DNA of 64,000 nucleotides from Glaciecola punicea ACAM 611 (GTDB lineage: Bacteria > Pseudomonadota > Gammaproteobacteria > Enterobacterales > Alteromonadaceae): NCBI RefSeq assembly GCF_000252165.1, contig NZ_BAET01000007.1, forward strand, positions 310,001 to 374,000, written 5' to 3'. Positions 10,101 through 19,658 of the stretch are shown here, in pieces; positions within the stretch are counted from its first letter, which is position 1; every line of letters starts with the position of its first letter. Made by a program: the position numbers and the translations under genes. Below the pieces are notes generated by a model, which saw only the letters and a program-made list of their open reading frames with translations, did not search any database and was not told the DNA's origin.

Positions 10101-11972
10101 GTATTCGGCAACGGTATGCTGTTGTCGCAGCAAACTAAGATTGTGTGTGCGTTTAACCATATGCATATTTTCTTTGACCCTGACCCCGATCCTGAATCCA
10201 GCTATAAAGAGCGCAAACGTTTGTTTGGTGACCCTAGTTTAAGTTGGGATGATTACGAGCGCTGCCTTATCTCAAAAGGCGGCGGTGTTTTTAAGCGCAG
10301 TGACAAATCAATCAAGCTTAGCCCAGAAATGAAAAAATGGTTAAACACGCGCCAGCTCACCATGTCACCCGTTGAGCTTATTTACAATGTATTAAAAATG
10401 CCAGTAGATTTGATTTGGAATGGTGGTATTGGTACCTATGTAAAAAGCAAACACGAGTCGCATTCTGAGGTCGGAGACAGGGCTAATGACGCAACGCGCG
10501 TAAACGGCGCTGATGTTAAGGCGAAAATTATCGGCGAAGGCGGAAACTTAGGCTGCACTCAGTTAGGTCGTATTGAATATGCAGCATCTGGCGGTCGTAT
10601 AAATACCGACTTCTTTGACAACGTGGGCGGTGTAGATTGTTCAGACAATGAAGTTAACATCAAGATATTGTTAAACACGGTCGTAAACAAAGGTGATCTA
10701 ACTGTAAAGCAGCGCAACAAATTGCTCTACGAAATGACTGATGATGTTGCTCAAATAGTGATTCAAGACTGCTACCGTCAAACCCAATCGCTGTCAATTA
10801 CCCAAATGATGGGGGTAAAACAGCTTAAAGAACAGCTTCGATTTATTCATGGTCTTGAACGAGAAGGTTCACTTAATCGTGAATTGGAATTTATTCCCTC
10901 AGACGATGAAATATCTGAAAGAGTAGTGACGGGTCAAGGCTTAACGCGCCCAGAACTTGCAGTACTTATTGCGTACGGCAAGATGGTACTCAAAGAAGAA
11001 TTTAATATAGAGGCTATTACTACAAACCCTTATTATAATCAGTACTTGTTAAATGCATTTCCAAAAGTGCTAAGAAATCAGTTTGCTGAACAAATGCAGG
11101 AGCATCCTCTTCGCGGCGAAATTATTGCGACAAAATTGACCAATGAAATTATTAATGACATGGGCCTTAATTTTGTGCATCGAATTCGTGAAGAAACGGG
11201 TGCAAATGTTGTTCAAATTTGTAACGCCTACTCTATAGTAAAAGCCATTTTTAATATGGGTAGTCTATGGGAGTCAGTAGAGGATTTAGATAATGTAATT
11301 AGTGCTGGTCTGCAGCTTGAAATTTTAGACGGCATGCGCCGAACATTACGCCGTATTGTGCGCTGGTATATCCGCCATGGCGAGTTTAAACTAGGTATTG
11401 ACGAAGCGATTAAAAAATATTTGCCTGCGTTTACTGTCATTAGTACGAATTTGACTAGCTTTTTGGTAGACGAAGAAGTGAAAGAGGTAGAAGACCGCTG
11501 TGCCTTTTTAGTATCGGAAAATGTGCCTAAAGAAATTGCATATAAAATTGCCAGTTTAAGCAACTTATTCTCGTCGCTTGATTTAGCCCAAATGGCAGAG
11601 CTAAAAGACCGGCCAGTGGAAGTGGTTGCAAGGCTTTACTATCAGCTTGGTCATAAATTTGAACTTCACTGGTTTCTTACTCAAATTATTCAACAGAGTG
11701 TTAGTAATAATTGGCAAGCACTGGCAAGAGCCTCTTATCGAGAGGAACTTGATTGGCAGCAGCGCGCGATAACCCTGGTTTTACTGCAATGTTCACCCGA
11801 CAGCGCCGACGCCGACAAAATACTTAGTGACTGGTCAAGCACTAATAGTGTTAAAGTAGCGCGCTGGTTGCACATGATGACTGAGTTTAAAACCTCAGAT
11901 AATCACGAGTTTGCTAAATTTTCTGTTGCCTTACGTGAATTGATGCTGTTAAGTATCAGCGCAAACCATTAA
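7134..11972 (+). CDS. gdhB: NAD-specific glutamate dehydrogenase, large (about 180 kDa) class
   Basis: A 1612-residue protein, the usual size for the GdhB/Gdh2 large class. It oxidatively deaminates glutamate to 2-oxoglutarate using NAD+, in the cytoplasm. The N-terminal half holds ACT-like regulatory regions. The catalytic core has LRGGKVARGGLRWSDR and VPVGAKGGFVCK (about residues 805-850), a dinucleotide-binding GIGDMAGDVFGNGML (about 982-996), and a C-terminal IIGEGGNLGCTQLGRIEYA segment. The start codon ATG at 7134 has only a weak ribosome-binding site. It stands alone between two terminators. A separate NADP-type gdhA lies at 33.8-35.2 kb, so catabolic and anabolic enzymes are both encoded. 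Confidence 0.95.
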   Translation: MSVTHQQQSVLLEQVFSLINDKVDASESNKVIQFGNLLLKTMSFDDLDGRSDSDLYGAILSLWKLLQSKKNSEPSIKVFNPEIAKHGWQSSHTVIQIIVDDMPFLVDSIKMAINRLNITSHLVLHSPMHFTRELNGNVGAFVEKSERGTKGCSETAFLIEIDRQSRPEFVKELTSELHSVVSEVSLSVADWQTMRETLTNITKNFAQSNSNALNEVKSQSKTFLNWLNDHNFTLMGYRYYDVKAIEGDHRWIPVDESSLGLMKNSVSARERVLSNVPASARKEALSSNPLMLTKTSSKSRVHRPAYMDYIGIKDFDEKGNVSGEHRFLGLYSASFYNSSATDLPMLREKIDRMCVFSGFEKGTHAYKAFVNIIETYPRDELIQTPDQELAQIILGIFQMQERGMTRIFVRKEAYGRFISCMVYAPRERYNTQLRRDTQRLLKNAFNANGDVEFNTYFSESVYARTHYIARVKNNNMEFDVNEIEKNLIELTKTWQDKLNSKIVSVYGDEQGKSIAQKYDNAFTRSYAEQNLPSAALVDIQRVELLSDEKTLDILFYQPQEEVSGSNIVKLKLYHKNEPIHLSDVLPILENFGLRVVDERPYKVTTDKGELSFVMDFTMIYKTSSVFDMEKSQELFQKAFTATWDGDLEDDGFNRLILSAGITGRRVTIVRAYAKYMRQIGTSFSIDYIANTMASYPEIAKLVIDLFHQKFSPSIRRNKSKVESIQANVMAKLDTVSNLDDDRIIRRYLELLNATLRTNFYQKTKLGAFKPYISFKLLPELIPDMPLPLPKFEIFVYSPRIEGVHLRGGKVARGGLRWSDRMEDFRTEVLGLVKAQQVKNTVIVPVGAKGGFVCKKMPSGADRKTIQAEGQACYKIFIRSLLDITDNIKDGQIIHPRDVVRLDEDDPYLVVAADKGTATFSDIANAISNEFDFWLGDAFASGGSVGYDHKKMGITARGAWESVKRHFREVGINCQTTPFTCVGIGDMAGDVFGNGMLLSQQTKIVCAFNHMHIFFDPDPDPESSYKERKRLFGDPSLSWDDYERCLISKGGGVFKRSDKSIKLSPEMKKWLNTRQLTMSPVELIYNVLKMPVDLIWNGGIGTYVKSKHESHSEVGDRANDATRVNGADVKAKIIGEGGNLGCTQLGRIEYAASGGRINTDFFDNVGGVDCSDNEVNIKILLNTVVNKGDLTVKQRNKLLYEMTDDVAQIVIQDCYRQTQSLSITQMMGVKQLKEQLRFIHGLEREGSLNRELEFIPSDDEISERVVTGQGLTRPELAVLIAYGKMVLKEEFNIEAITTNPYYNQYLLNAFPKVLRNQFAEQMQEHPLRGEIIATKLTNEIINDMGLNFVHRIREETGANVVQICNAYSIVKAIFNMGSLWESVEDLDNVISAGLQLEILDGMRRTLRRIVRWYIRHGEFKLGIDEAIKKYLPAFTVISTNLTSFLVDEEVKEVEDRCAFLVSENVPKEIAYKIASLSNLFSSLDLAQMAELKDRPVEVVARLYYQLGHKFELHWFLTQIIQQSVSNNWQALARASYREELDWQQRAITLVLLQCSPDSADADKILSDWSSTNSVKVARWLHMMTEFKTSDNHEFAKFSVALRELMLLSISANH

Positions 11973-11995
11973 ACTATAACTCGCAAAAAGTACTC

Positions 11996-12018
11996 AGCCC
12001 TGCTTGCAGGGCTTTTTT
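11996..12018 (+). terminator. Terminator after gdhB
   Basis: Perfect 8-bp stem AGCCCTGC / GCAGGGCT with a TT loop and a following T-run. It sits immediately before the pyrD start, which argues against the earlier TTG start at 12004 for pyrD. Confidence 0.88.
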
Positions 12019-12033
12019 ATATCTAGGATAAAA

Positions 12034-13038
12034 GTGTATTCAATCGTTCAAAAATTGTTAATGCTGTGTGATGCAGAACGAAGCCATGATTTTTCGATGG
12101 CTTTTCTTAAAGGTTCTCAGCACAACCTGTTGAAAAACATTTATGCCCAATCGCTAAGTGGCAAACCCCTTGAGTGTTTGGGCTTGAGTTTTAAAAACCC
12201 AATTGGCTTAGCCGCAGGCTTAGATAAAAACGCCGAGTGTATAGACGCGTTTGACGCAATGGGTTTTGGGTTTATTGAGGTAGGCACCACTACGCCTTTA
12301 GCGCAGTTTGGCAACGACAAGCCCCGAATGTTTCGCTTGCCACAGCATAAAGCCATTATTAATCGATTGGGCTTTAACAACAAAGGGGTCGATTACCTTG
12401 TTGAGCGCGTAAACCAAAGTAATTACCAAGGTGTGTTGGGCATTAATATTGGTAAAAATAAGGATACGCCTGAAGAAAATGCAATAGATGACTATTTAAA
12501 CTGCATGCGCAAAGTCTATGAGCTAGCGTCTTACATTACCATCAATATTTCGTCTCCTAACACCCCAGGGCTGCGTAATTTACAATACGGTGATTTACTT
12601 AAAACCTTGCTCAGTAGCTTAAAAACAGAACAAACTCTTCTGCACAAAGCAACCGGGAAGTACGTACCATTGGCGGTCAAAATAGCCCCTGATAATACAC
12701 AAGCAGAAGTTCATGATATTGCCACAGCACTCATCGAAACGGGTATGGATGCAGTAATTGCTACTAATACCACACTTGCCCGAGATAGCGTGCTTGGGCA
12801 TAAACATGCTGATGAAATGGGTGGGTTAAGCGGCGCTGTCTTAACTAAGCAAAGTAACGATATCACGCAAATGCTGAGTAAAGCACTCAACGGTGCAATG
12901 CCAATTATTGGTGTAGGCGGCATTAGTAATGCACAAGATGCTGCTCAACGCTATGCTTCTGGCGCTCGTTTACTCCAAGTATACTCCAGTTTTATTTACC
13001 AAGGACCACCGCTACTAAAAGAACTGACCAATGTATAA
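12034..13038 (+). CDS. pyrD: Dihydroorotate dehydrogenase (quinone), class 2
   Basis: A 334-residue enzyme that oxidises dihydroorotate to orotate with quinone as acceptor at the inner membrane (pyrimidine biosynthesis). I chose the GTG at 12034: it gives [18 protein letters not shown], which aligns with the usual N-terminus of the E. coli enzyme, and AGGATA lies just upstream. Signature blocks are [51 protein letters not shown] with the class 2 catalytic Ser, VAVKIAPD, ATNTT and GVGGI. The C-terminus overlaps the start of rlmKL by 8 bp. Confidence 0.95.
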   Translation: MYSIVQKLLMLCDAERSHDFSMAFLKGSQHNLLKNIYAQSLSGKPLECLGLSFKNPIGLAAGLDKNAECIDAFDAMGFGFIEVGTTTPLAQFGNDKPRMFRLPQHKAIINRLGFNNKGVDYLVERVNQSNYQGVLGINIGKNKDTPEENAIDDYLNCMRKVYELASYITINISSPNTPGLRNLQYGDLLKTLLSSLKTEQTLLHKATGKYVPLAVKIAPDNTQAEVHDIATALIETGMDAVIATNTTLARDSVLGHKHADEMGGLSGAVLTKQSNDITQMLSKALNGAMPIIGVGGISNAQDAAQRYASGARLLQVYSSFIYQGPPLLKELTNV

Positions 13039-15148
13039 ATTTATAGTAACCGCTGCCAAAGGGCTTGACGAATTATTAAAGCTTGAAATAGCAGAAATGT
13101 TAAATATTCCTGATGACGAAATTCAATCTTTTGCCCGCGTTCAGCCAGGCCAAGTAAGCTTTGAAGCTGAATTAAAGGACGCCTATAAAATATGCATGAG
13201 CTCTCGCCTAGCTAACCGTGTCTTAATCGTCATGAATGAGGGTAAAGCGGGTAATGCTGAAGAGCTATATACGCTTGCCTCTCAGGTCGACTGGCCGCAG
13301 CAATTTAGCAGCCATACCTCGTTTGCGGTGCAGTTTGTGGGCGAAAGCAAAACAATCAACAATACCCAGTTTGGTGCCTTAAAAGTAAAAGATGCGATTG
13401 TCGATTCTTTTGTAGAAGATGGTCAATCCCGTCCTAATGTTGAAAGACAATTTCCAGAATTTCAGGTGCATGTAAGGCTAAGGCGTGAAAGTGCGGCTAT
13501 TTGTATCGACTTGTCGGGCACTAGCCTGCATAAGCGAGGGTATCGAGAAGCCACTGGCGATGCCCCTTTAAAAGAACAGCTTGCTGCTGCAATCTTATAT
13601 AGAAGCGGCTGGCACAAAGACTGCTCAAAAGCCTTGCTAGATCCAATGTGTGGTTCAGGTACCATCGCTATTGAAGGTGCTATGATAGCGGCTAAGATTG
13701 CGCCCAACGTTGAGCGTAAGCTATGGGGCTTTAGGCACTGGTTTGGGCATCAGGCCGCTGAATTTGAAAGCGTTAAAGCCGAACTAATAGCTCAGCAGAA
13801 AGCACCAGACGGGCCTATTTACGCTTTCGATATTAGTACCACTATTTTAGATTACGCCGTGACCAACGCTGAAAACGCAGGGGTTGTCGACTATATTGAT
13901 TTTAAACAGTGCGATGCACTGCATGCAAAAGTAAAAGAAACTCAAGGTTACATCGTGTGCAATCCTCCTTATGGAGAAAGACTTGATGATTACGTTGGTC
14001 TGCTGCCTTTATACTCTCAACTAGGCAGCCATTTAAAAGCCAATTTTGCTAATTGGAATGTGGCGCTGTTAAGCTCCAATGACCATTTATTAAAAGCGCT
14101 TAAACTTCGCACCCATAAACGGTTCAAGTTATTTAACGGAAAGCTAGAGACTCAGCTAGCCTTGTATCAATTGACTCAAGATAACCTAACTGCTTTTCAG
14201 GCTAAGCTCAATGAAGACGAGTTTAGCAACAGGCTCAGCAAAAATGTAAAACGCATTGCGACTTGGTTGAAGAAAACTGACACAAATGCGTACAGAGTTT
14301 ACGACGCCGATTTGCCAAACTATAACTTTGCCATCGACTGCTACGCCGACTACGTTATTGTGCAAGAATATGCACCGCCTAAAACCATTCCTGAAAATGT
14401 TGCGCAAGAGCGTTTAGCCCAAGCTTTGCTGCATATTCCGCATATTTTAAAGGTGGATCGTAAACGTATTGTGCTTAAAGTGCGTAAAAAGCAAGAGGGT
14501 AAAACGCAATATCAAAGAGTAGATACGAAGCAATCGCGAATCGAAGTTTATGAGAATCAAGCTAAGTTTTTGATCAACCCGACTGACTATTTAGATGTGG
14601 GCTTGTTCTTAGATCATCGTATTACCCGTCAGCGCTTTGCTGCGCAGTCGCGAAATAAGCATGTATTAAACTTATTTTGCTACACCGGGAGTGTGTCGGT
14701 ACATGCAGCGTTACAAGGTGCCAAATCGGTTACGTCGGTAGACATGTCCAACACTTATATTCAATGGGCTAAAGATAACTTTGCCCTAAATAATCTGCAA
14801 GGGGCATATGAATTTTTGCAGGCAGACTGTTTAGTGTGGCTTGCTCGACAAAATCCAGCAAATAAATTTGATATGATGTTTGTAGATCCGCCTTCATTTT
14901 CCAATTCAAAACGCATGGAAAACAATTGGGATGTGCAGCGCGACCACGTTGCACTTTTAAGCGATGCTAAAAATATGCTGGCCAGTGACGGTAAAATTTA
15001 TTTCAGTAACAATTTACGTAGTTTTAAAATTGATGCCCAAGCTTTAGAAGCACTTGGTTTTAGCCTCAACAATATAGGCACCCAAACCATTGATGAGGAC
15101 TTTAAACGCAATCAAAAAATTCATCATTGCTGGATATTAAGCCTATGA
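13031..15148 (+). CDS. rlmL: Bifunctional 23S rRNA methyltransferase RlmKL (m2G2445, m7G2069)
   Basis: A 705-residue fusion of a THUMP domain (about residues 45-155), an RlmL-type methyltransferase with [12 protein letters not shown] (about 201-212) and NPPYGERL (about 314-321), and a C-terminal RlmK-type methyltransferase with [15 protein letters not shown] and VDPPSF. The length matches the E. coli fused protein (702 residues). It modifies helices 74 and 89 of 23S rRNA in the cytoplasm. It overlaps pyrD by 8 bp and the next gene by 4 bp, so the three form one translationally coupled operon. Confidence 0.95.
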   Translation: MYKFIVTAAKGLDELLKLEIAEMLNIPDDEIQSFARVQPGQVSFEAELKDAYKICMSSRLANRVLIVMNEGKAGNAEELYTLASQVDWPQQFSSHTSFAVQFVGESKTINNTQFGALKVKDAIVDSFVEDGQSRPNVERQFPEFQVHVRLRRESAAICIDLSGTSLHKRGYREATGDAPLKEQLAAAILYRSGWHKDCSKALLDPMCGSGTIAIEGAMIAAKIAPNVERKLWGFRHWFGHQAAEFESVKAELIAQQKAPDGPIYAFDISTTILDYAVTNAENAGVVDYIDFKQCDALHAKVKETQGYIVCNPPYGERLDDYVGLLPLYSQLGSHLKANFANWNVALLSSNDHLLKALKLRTHKRFKLFNGKLETQLALYQLTQDNLTAFQAKLNEDEFSNRLSKNVKRIATWLKKTDTNAYRVYDADLPNYNFAIDCYADYVIVQEYAPPKTIPENVAQERLAQALLHIPHILKVDRKRIVLKVRKKQEGKTQYQRVDTKQSRIEVYENQAKFLINPTDYLDVGLFLDHRITRQRFAAQSRNKHVLNLFCYTGSVSVHAALQGAKSVTSVDMSNTYIQWAKDNFALNNLQGAYEFLQADCLVWLARQNPANKFDMMFVDPPSFSNSKRMENNWDVQRDHVALLSDAKNMLASDGKIYFSNNLRSFKIDAQALEALGFSLNNIGTQTIDEDFKRNQKIHHCWILSL

Positions 15149-15423
15149 AAATAACATTATATAAAGGCCCTCAATGCGAGCTTTGCGATCATGCTATTGC
15201 GATTATTAAGCAGTTAGACGAGCCCATTGAACTAGAAAAAGTGAATGTTAGAAACTCAAGTGAGTTGTATCATTTATATGGTGCGCGTATACCGGTAATA
15301 AAAAAGAATAATGCTAGCATAGGTGGCAGCGTCAGTAATGCTTCAAATAACCCTCCACATAGCTCAACAAACGAGCTTGGTTGGCCATTTTCTCTCACTC
15401 AGCTTAAGGCGTTTCTTGCATGA
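15145..15423 (+). CDS. Glutaredoxin-like protein (DUF836 family)
   Basis: A 92-residue protein beginning [17 protein letters not shown]. The CxxC (Cys-Glu-Leu-Cys) near the N-terminus and the cis-Pro-containing ARIPVI segment are typical of the small glutaredoxin-like DUF836 family. I prefer the ATG at 15145, which overlaps the rlmKL stop as ATGA, over an upstream TTG inside rlmKL. Its stop overlaps the uup start. The same order, rlmKL-glutaredoxin-uup, is common in Alteromonadales and Vibrionales. Redox partner unknown. Confidence 0.85.
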   Translation: MKITLYKGPQCELCDHAIAIIKQLDEPIELEKVNVRNSSELYHLYGARIPVIKKNNASIGGSVSNASNNPPHSSTNELGWPFSLTQLKAFLA

Positions 15424-17354
15424 GTTTACTTCAAATTAAACAGGCCAGCATATTGTTTGGTCAGCCACCTTTATTAGACCAAGCCGAATTTGTGCTGCAC
15501 GAAAAAGAACGCGTATGCGTAGTGGGTCGCAACGGCAGCGGTAAGTCTACCATGCTGCAGGTACTTAGCGGCGAAGTGAAGCTTGATGAAGGACAGCGCA
15601 TAGGGGCAAATCATGTGAACATAGCGCGTTTAGCTCAAGATCCGCCGACCAACAATGATATTTCTTTATTTGACTATGTGGCCGAGGGTTTAGCTGAAGA
15701 CGCCTATGCTATTAAAGCGTATAACGCGCAAATACATAAAATTGCTGAAGACAGCAGCGACACCGCGCTGGCCGAATTACAAAGACTGCAAGAGATACTC
15801 GACGCGAATAATGGTTGGCAAACCGAGCAGCGCATAAACAATGTACTTTCCCAGCTAGGTCTGGACGCAGAGATGAGTCTACAGGGCTTATCGGGCGGTT
15901 GGCGACGCAAAGCAGCACTGGCAAGAGCCCTGGTGTCGCAACCCGACATATTGCTACTAGATGAGCCAACTAACCACCTAGACATTGATATGGTGAAGTG
16001 GTTAGAAAAAACGCTACTGTCTTTTCAAGGGGCCATTGTGTTTATCAGTCACGACCGTGCATTTATTCGCAGCATGGCAACCCGCATTGTTGATATTGAT
16101 CGTGGCAGCGTGACCTCATATCCCGGCAATTATGAGAAGTACCTTGAACAAAAAGCCATTGATTTAGAAATTCAAGAAACCCACGCGCGCGAATTTGACA
16201 AAAAGTTAGCCAAGGAAGAGGTATGGATCCGTCAAGGAATAAAAGCTAGGCGCACACGCAACGAAGGTAGGGTAAGAGCCTTAGAAGCTTTACGGTTGGA
16301 GTTTAAAGCTAGGCGCAATCAGTTGGGCAACGCTAATATTGTGAGCTCGGTAGGTGTTAAGTCAGGCAAACGGGTGTTCGAGCTTAAAAACGTCAATTAT
16401 CAGTATGGCGACAAGCCTGTTATTCAGAACTTAGATGTACTCATAAACAGGGGTGATAAAGTCGCCTTTATTGGCCCGAACGGCTGCGGTAAAACAACCC
16501 TTATAAAGTTGCTTATTGGTCAGTTAGAGGCTCAAAGCGGTGAGGTTTTTCAGGGCGCAAACTTAGAAATAGCGTATTTTGATCAGCATCGAAATCAGTT
16601 GGATCTAAATAAATCCTTAATAGATGAAATAGCTGACGGTAAAAGAGAAATTGAAGTAAACGGCTCACCTCGACATGTTATTAGTTATTTGCAAGACTAT
16701 TTGTTTTCACCTGAGCGGGCAAACGCACCAGTATCGACCTTGTCAGGGGGAGAGAAGAACCGCTTGATGTTAGCAAAGCTAATGCTCAAACCTAGTAATC
16801 TGCTAATATTAGATGAACCAACCAACGATTTAGATGTCGAAACGCTGGAATTATTAGAGTCTTTGCTAGTGGATTACAAGGGTACTTTGCTGCTAGTCAG
16901 CCACGACCGTGAATTTATTGACAATGTCGTAACGTCAAGTTTATTTTTTGAAGGTAATGGCAAGATATCGCAGTTTGTAGGCGGTTATGAAGATGTTCAG
17001 CAGTGGTATGCAAGCCAAAGAAGTGCCGCTGAGAAAACGTCTTCGGGGTCAGTAATGAAGCAAAGACTAAATGCACCGCCTAGTGCAGGTAAATCTACAG
17101 ATTCGGCTACTAAGGTCAGTGCGAAAAAGTTATCATATAAAGAACAGCAAGAGTTACTGGCCTTGCCAAAGCAATTAGAAACATTAGAAGAAACGCTTGA
17201 ACTTTTGCAACAAGAAGTAAGCCAGACTGATTTTTACAGTCGCGATACTTCCAAAACGCAACCGATAATAGATAAACTAGCTCAGACTGAGCGTAAATTA
17301 GATACTACATTTGCGCGTTGGGAAGTGTTGGAATCATTACAGAATAATCAGTAG
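15420..17354 (+). CDS. uup: ABC-F ATPase Uup
   Basis: A 644-residue cytoplasmic protein with two ABC cassettes and no membrane segments. Walker A motifs are GRNGSGKSTM (about residues 36-45) and GPNGCGKTTL (about 353-362). Signature motifs are LSGGWRRKAALARAL and LSGGEKNRLMLAKL. Walker B motifs are LLLDEPTNHLD and LILDEPTNDLD. The C-terminal 70 residues form a charged coiled coil (QLETLEETLELLQQEV), the DNA-binding tail that distinguishes Uup from other ABC-F proteins. ABC-F proteins act on ribosomes; Uup mutants also affect precise transposon excision (family knowledge). Translationally coupled to the gene upstream by ATGA overlap. Confidence 0.93.
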   Translation: MSLLQIKQASILFGQPPLLDQAEFVLHEKERVCVVGRNGSGKSTMLQVLSGEVKLDEGQRIGANHVNIARLAQDPPTNNDISLFDYVAEGLAEDAYAIKAYNAQIHKIAEDSSDTALAELQRLQEILDANNGWQTEQRINNVLSQLGLDAEMSLQGLSGGWRRKAALARALVSQPDILLLDEPTNHLDIDMVKWLEKTLLSFQGAIVFISHDRAFIRSMATRIVDIDRGSVTSYPGNYEKYLEQKAIDLEIQETHAREFDKKLAKEEVWIRQGIKARRTRNEGRVRALEALRLEFKARRNQLGNANIVSSVGVKSGKRVFELKNVNYQYGDKPVIQNLDVLINRGDKVAFIGPNGCGKTTLIKLLIGQLEAQSGEVFQGANLEIAYFDQHRNQLDLNKSLIDEIADGKREIEVNGSPRHVISYLQDYLFSPERANAPVSTLSGGEKNRLMLAKLMLKPSNLLILDEPTNDLDVETLELLESLLVDYKGTLLLVSHDREFIDNVVTSSLFFEGNGKISQFVGGYEDVQQWYASQRSAAEKTSSGSVMKQRLNAPPSAGKSTDSATKVSAKKLSYKEQQELLALPKQLETLEETLELLQQEVSQTDFYSRDTSKTQPIIDKLAQTERKLDTTFARWEVLESLQNNQ

Positions 17355-17368
17355 TTACAGGAAAATTC

Positions 17369-19015
17369 ATGAAATTAAACCGCATAACAGCTTTGTTAAT
17401 GCTAAGTAGTTTACCTTTACTGGCAAATTCAGCTTCGTATGAAGTGGTCGAACTGCCAGGCGCTAGCATGTCATTAAATCAATTTGGCAGTGCTATAGAC
17501 GAAACAGGCTTGGTGTTAACGACAGCCGTTCGACCCTTTAATCCGCCTATTGACTTGTCATTAATCGATTTGTCGATTTTTACGATGCTAAATGATCCCC
17601 AAGGTGCAGCGCGAGGTGACTTTGAAGAAGAAGACTATAAGCTTATAGCCACTTTTCTTGTTGCTCAAAACGCAAATCAGCAAAACTCCTTATTTGGTCA
17701 AAAACTAGCCACAGAGCTTGTCTACTCAAGCGATGGCACCAGCTTGAATTATGTTAGCGGCTTAGATGAAATCGCCGATGCCACGAATGGTTTTACGTTT
17801 GCCCAACGCTCGTTAGTCGGAGATTCGGTAAACGGTACACACATTGTTGGCACAATGGCAGGCCCTTTCTCTAAAATACCTTACACAAATAGCGAAGGTG
17901 TTGAACAAGTTTATAATTTAAATACGTTTTCATCACGCGGTTTTGTGCAAGTAGGCAATGCTGTCACCCAACTTGTGCCAGAAAATACAGAGGCAGGGGG
18001 GGTTAGCACCGCTCAGGCAATAAATGCTGGTCTGCAAATTGCTGGCTCCACCAGTATTGGCCCGGCACCGGTGTTAGTTGATGTAATTGCTAATTGTGCA
18101 GATGATGAACTTCGTCCAGACGAACCTATAGAGGCATGCTTATATAAGCTGCGTATTCAATCGGGCAACGTAGACAGTTTTCGTAACGCAACAACGGAGC
18201 GTGCAGCAGTATGGCAAGTAGATGTAAACGGCGCGGTAATAAGTAAAACTATTTATGGCTTGGTATTTGAGCCCCAAGAGGAGTCACGACTCGCATTGTC
18301 TACATCAGCAATTGCCATTAACGATAATGGCGTTGCGGTAGGTGTGAGCGATGCACCTTTTTTCAACCGTACTGACGATACCGCTGTAATTTTTGAAAAG
18401 GGGCAAACTATTCGCATTATTGAAGATGATGCCTTAATGCCTAACGCCGCAACCGGTATCAATAACAACGGGCTTATTGTCGGTTTTCAGCGATATTTAG
18501 TGGGCAGAGACGTGCGCACGAAAATGTTTACTTTTGACCGCAAGACCGATGTTTTGACATTTGTTGATGGTTTTTTTGTAAACTCATCCACAATCCCAAG
18601 AGCTATCAATAATAATAACCTTGTTGTTGGAGAGGCAGACCGAGACGCTGGCATCGGTTTGAGGCAGAAAAGTGGATTTTTATATGATATTAATACTGAT
18701 ACTTTTTCAGATTTAAACTCGCTTCTAGCCTGCGATGCAAACTTTACTATTGTAGCTGCCGACGATATTAACGACAGCGGTGAAATAATTGCAAGCGCAT
18801 TGGTAAGAAGACCCGCGCGTAACGTGAAAGGGGAAGAAACAGATGGCCTTGTCGATACAGTCATTGCAGTAAAGTTAATGCCTACTGGTCGGCAGCCAAG
18901 TGAATGCGGACCTTCTGAAGACGATATATTTGCTATTGAACGAAAAGGTGCGGGTGTCGGTTTTTTGACTTTATTAGGATTATTCGTAATTAGTGTGTTT
19001 AGAAGACGTATTTAA
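17369..19015 (+). CDS. DUF3466 family exported protein with possible C-terminal sorting tail
   Basis: A 548-residue protein with an N-terminal signal peptide (about residues 1-21, ending LANSA-S). The body carries repeated ATGINNNGLIVG-type and AINDNGVAVG-type motifs, as in DUF3466 and HAF-repeat extracellular proteins. The C-terminus, GAGVGFLTLLGLFVISVFRRRI, has a Gly-rich start, a hydrophobic helix and an Arg cluster, like the GlyGly-CTERM tail processed by rhombosortase; the assignment of the tail is tentative. It follows uup by 14 bp, an order common in this group. Function unknown. Confidence 0.8.
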   Translation: MKLNRITALLMLSSLPLLANSASYEVVELPGASMSLNQFGSAIDETGLVLTTAVRPFNPPIDLSLIDLSIFTMLNDPQGAARGDFEEEDYKLIATFLVAQNANQQNSLFGQKLATELVYSSDGTSLNYVSGLDEIADATNGFTFAQRSLVGDSVNGTHIVGTMAGPFSKIPYTNSEGVEQVYNLNTFSSRGFVQVGNAVTQLVPENTEAGGVSTAQAINAGLQIAGSTSIGPAPVLVDVIANCADDELRPDEPIEACLYKLRIQSGNVDSFRNATTERAAVWQVDVNGAVISKTIYGLVFEPQEESRLALSTSAIAINDNGVAVGVSDAPFFNRTDDTAVIFEKGQTIRIIEDDALMPNAATGINNNGLIVGFQRYLVGRDVRTKMFTFDRKTDVLTFVDGFFVNSSTIPRAINNNNLVVGEADRDAGIGLRQKSGFLYDINTDTFSDLNSLLACDANFTIVAADDINDSGEIIASALVRRPARNVKGEETDGLVDTVIAVKLMPTGRQPSECGPSEDDIFAIERKGAGVGFLTLLGLFVISVFRRRI

Positions 19016-19068
19016 AAAGCTTAGCTTGTAAACATAGAAAATATTAGGATATTTATTCTACTCCTCCC

Positions 19069-19097
19069 AAAGCCATTCTAGCAGTGGCTTTGCTATT
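19069..19097 (+). terminator. Terminator after the DUF3466 gene
   Basis: Stem AAAGCCA / TGGCTTT around a 9-base loop, followed by GCTATTTTTT. It lies about 55 bp downstream of the stop and is a plausible rho-independent terminator for the pyrD-to-DUF3466 operon. Confidence 0.65.
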
Positions 19098-19396
19098 TTT
19101 TAATAACTATTTTGCTTATTTATTTCATTTTTTATTGCTAAATAATGTAAGGTGATCCTTCCATATTTTTCAGGCACTTATCATTATTAGCGTTATTTCA
19201 AGGGATTACCTTATTGAAAAACTGCTTACATAAGTGTATCAATTAGGGGTAGAGCTTTGATGTTGCCACCCTTAATTATTAAACCGTGGAGGCAACACTT
19301 TGACATTGCAGTTAGTGTTCAAAATGTTCATATAAACAAGCGATATTAATTCTCTACTCTATTTATGTAATCTTATTTAATCTAAAGAGGCTATTA
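19098..19396 (+). promoter_or_regulatory. rmf upstream region with an inverted repeat
   Basis: No gene is visible here. The main structure is an inverted repeat TGTTGCC (19261-19267) / GGCAACA (19291-19297) with an AT-rich, partly palindromic loop, immediately followed by TTGACA at 19300-19305, which could be a -35 element. No well-spaced -10 was found. AAAGAGG at 19384-19390 is a good ribosome-binding site for rmf. rmf is usually controlled by growth phase and ppGpp in relatives (family knowledge); the sequence alone does not prove that here. Confidence 0.4.
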
Positions 19397-19573
19397 ATGA
19401 AAAGACAAAAAAGAGATAAGTTAATAAGAGCTCATTCAAAAGGCTATCAAGCTGGCATTGTAGGTCGTTCTAAGGAATATTGTCCATTTCAGGCGACCAG
19501 CGCAAGATCACATTGGTTAGGCGGGTGGAGAGAAGCATTCTCAGACCGTCAGTTAGGCTTTAGTAGCAGATAA
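19397..19573 (+). CDS. rmf: Ribosome modulation factor
   Basis: A 58-residue basic protein beginning MKRQKRDKLIRAHSKGYQAG, with RSKEYCPF and WLGGWREA, closely matching E. coli RMF (55 residues). It binds 70S ribosomes in stationary phase and promotes 100S dimer formation (hibernation). A good ribosome-binding site (AAAGAGG) precedes the ATG, and a bidirectional terminator follows. It is convergent with fabA, the same arrangement as in E. coli, where rmf and fabA are neighbours. Confidence 0.96.
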   Translation: MKRQKRDKLIRAHSKGYQAGIVGRSKEYCPFQATSARSHWLGGWREAFSDRQLGFSSR

Positions 19574-19605
19574 TAGCAGTAAGTTCGTAATCAAAGCATT
19601 TAGCA

Positions 19606-19628
19606 AAAAGCCCGTCTTGACGGGCTTT
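19606..19628. terminator. Bidirectional terminator between rmf and fabA
   Basis: Perfect 11-bp inverted repeat AAAAGCCCGTC / GACGGGCTTTT with a TT loop. The A-run on one side and T-run on the other let it work for both convergent genes. Confidence 0.9.
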
Positions 19629-19658
19629 TACATAACATTTACGTAAAGTCCAGAAAAT

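Noticed and set aside
12004-12033. Upstream TTG start for pyrD
   Set aside because: It lies within the gdhB terminator stem; the GTG at 12034 matches the family N-terminus.
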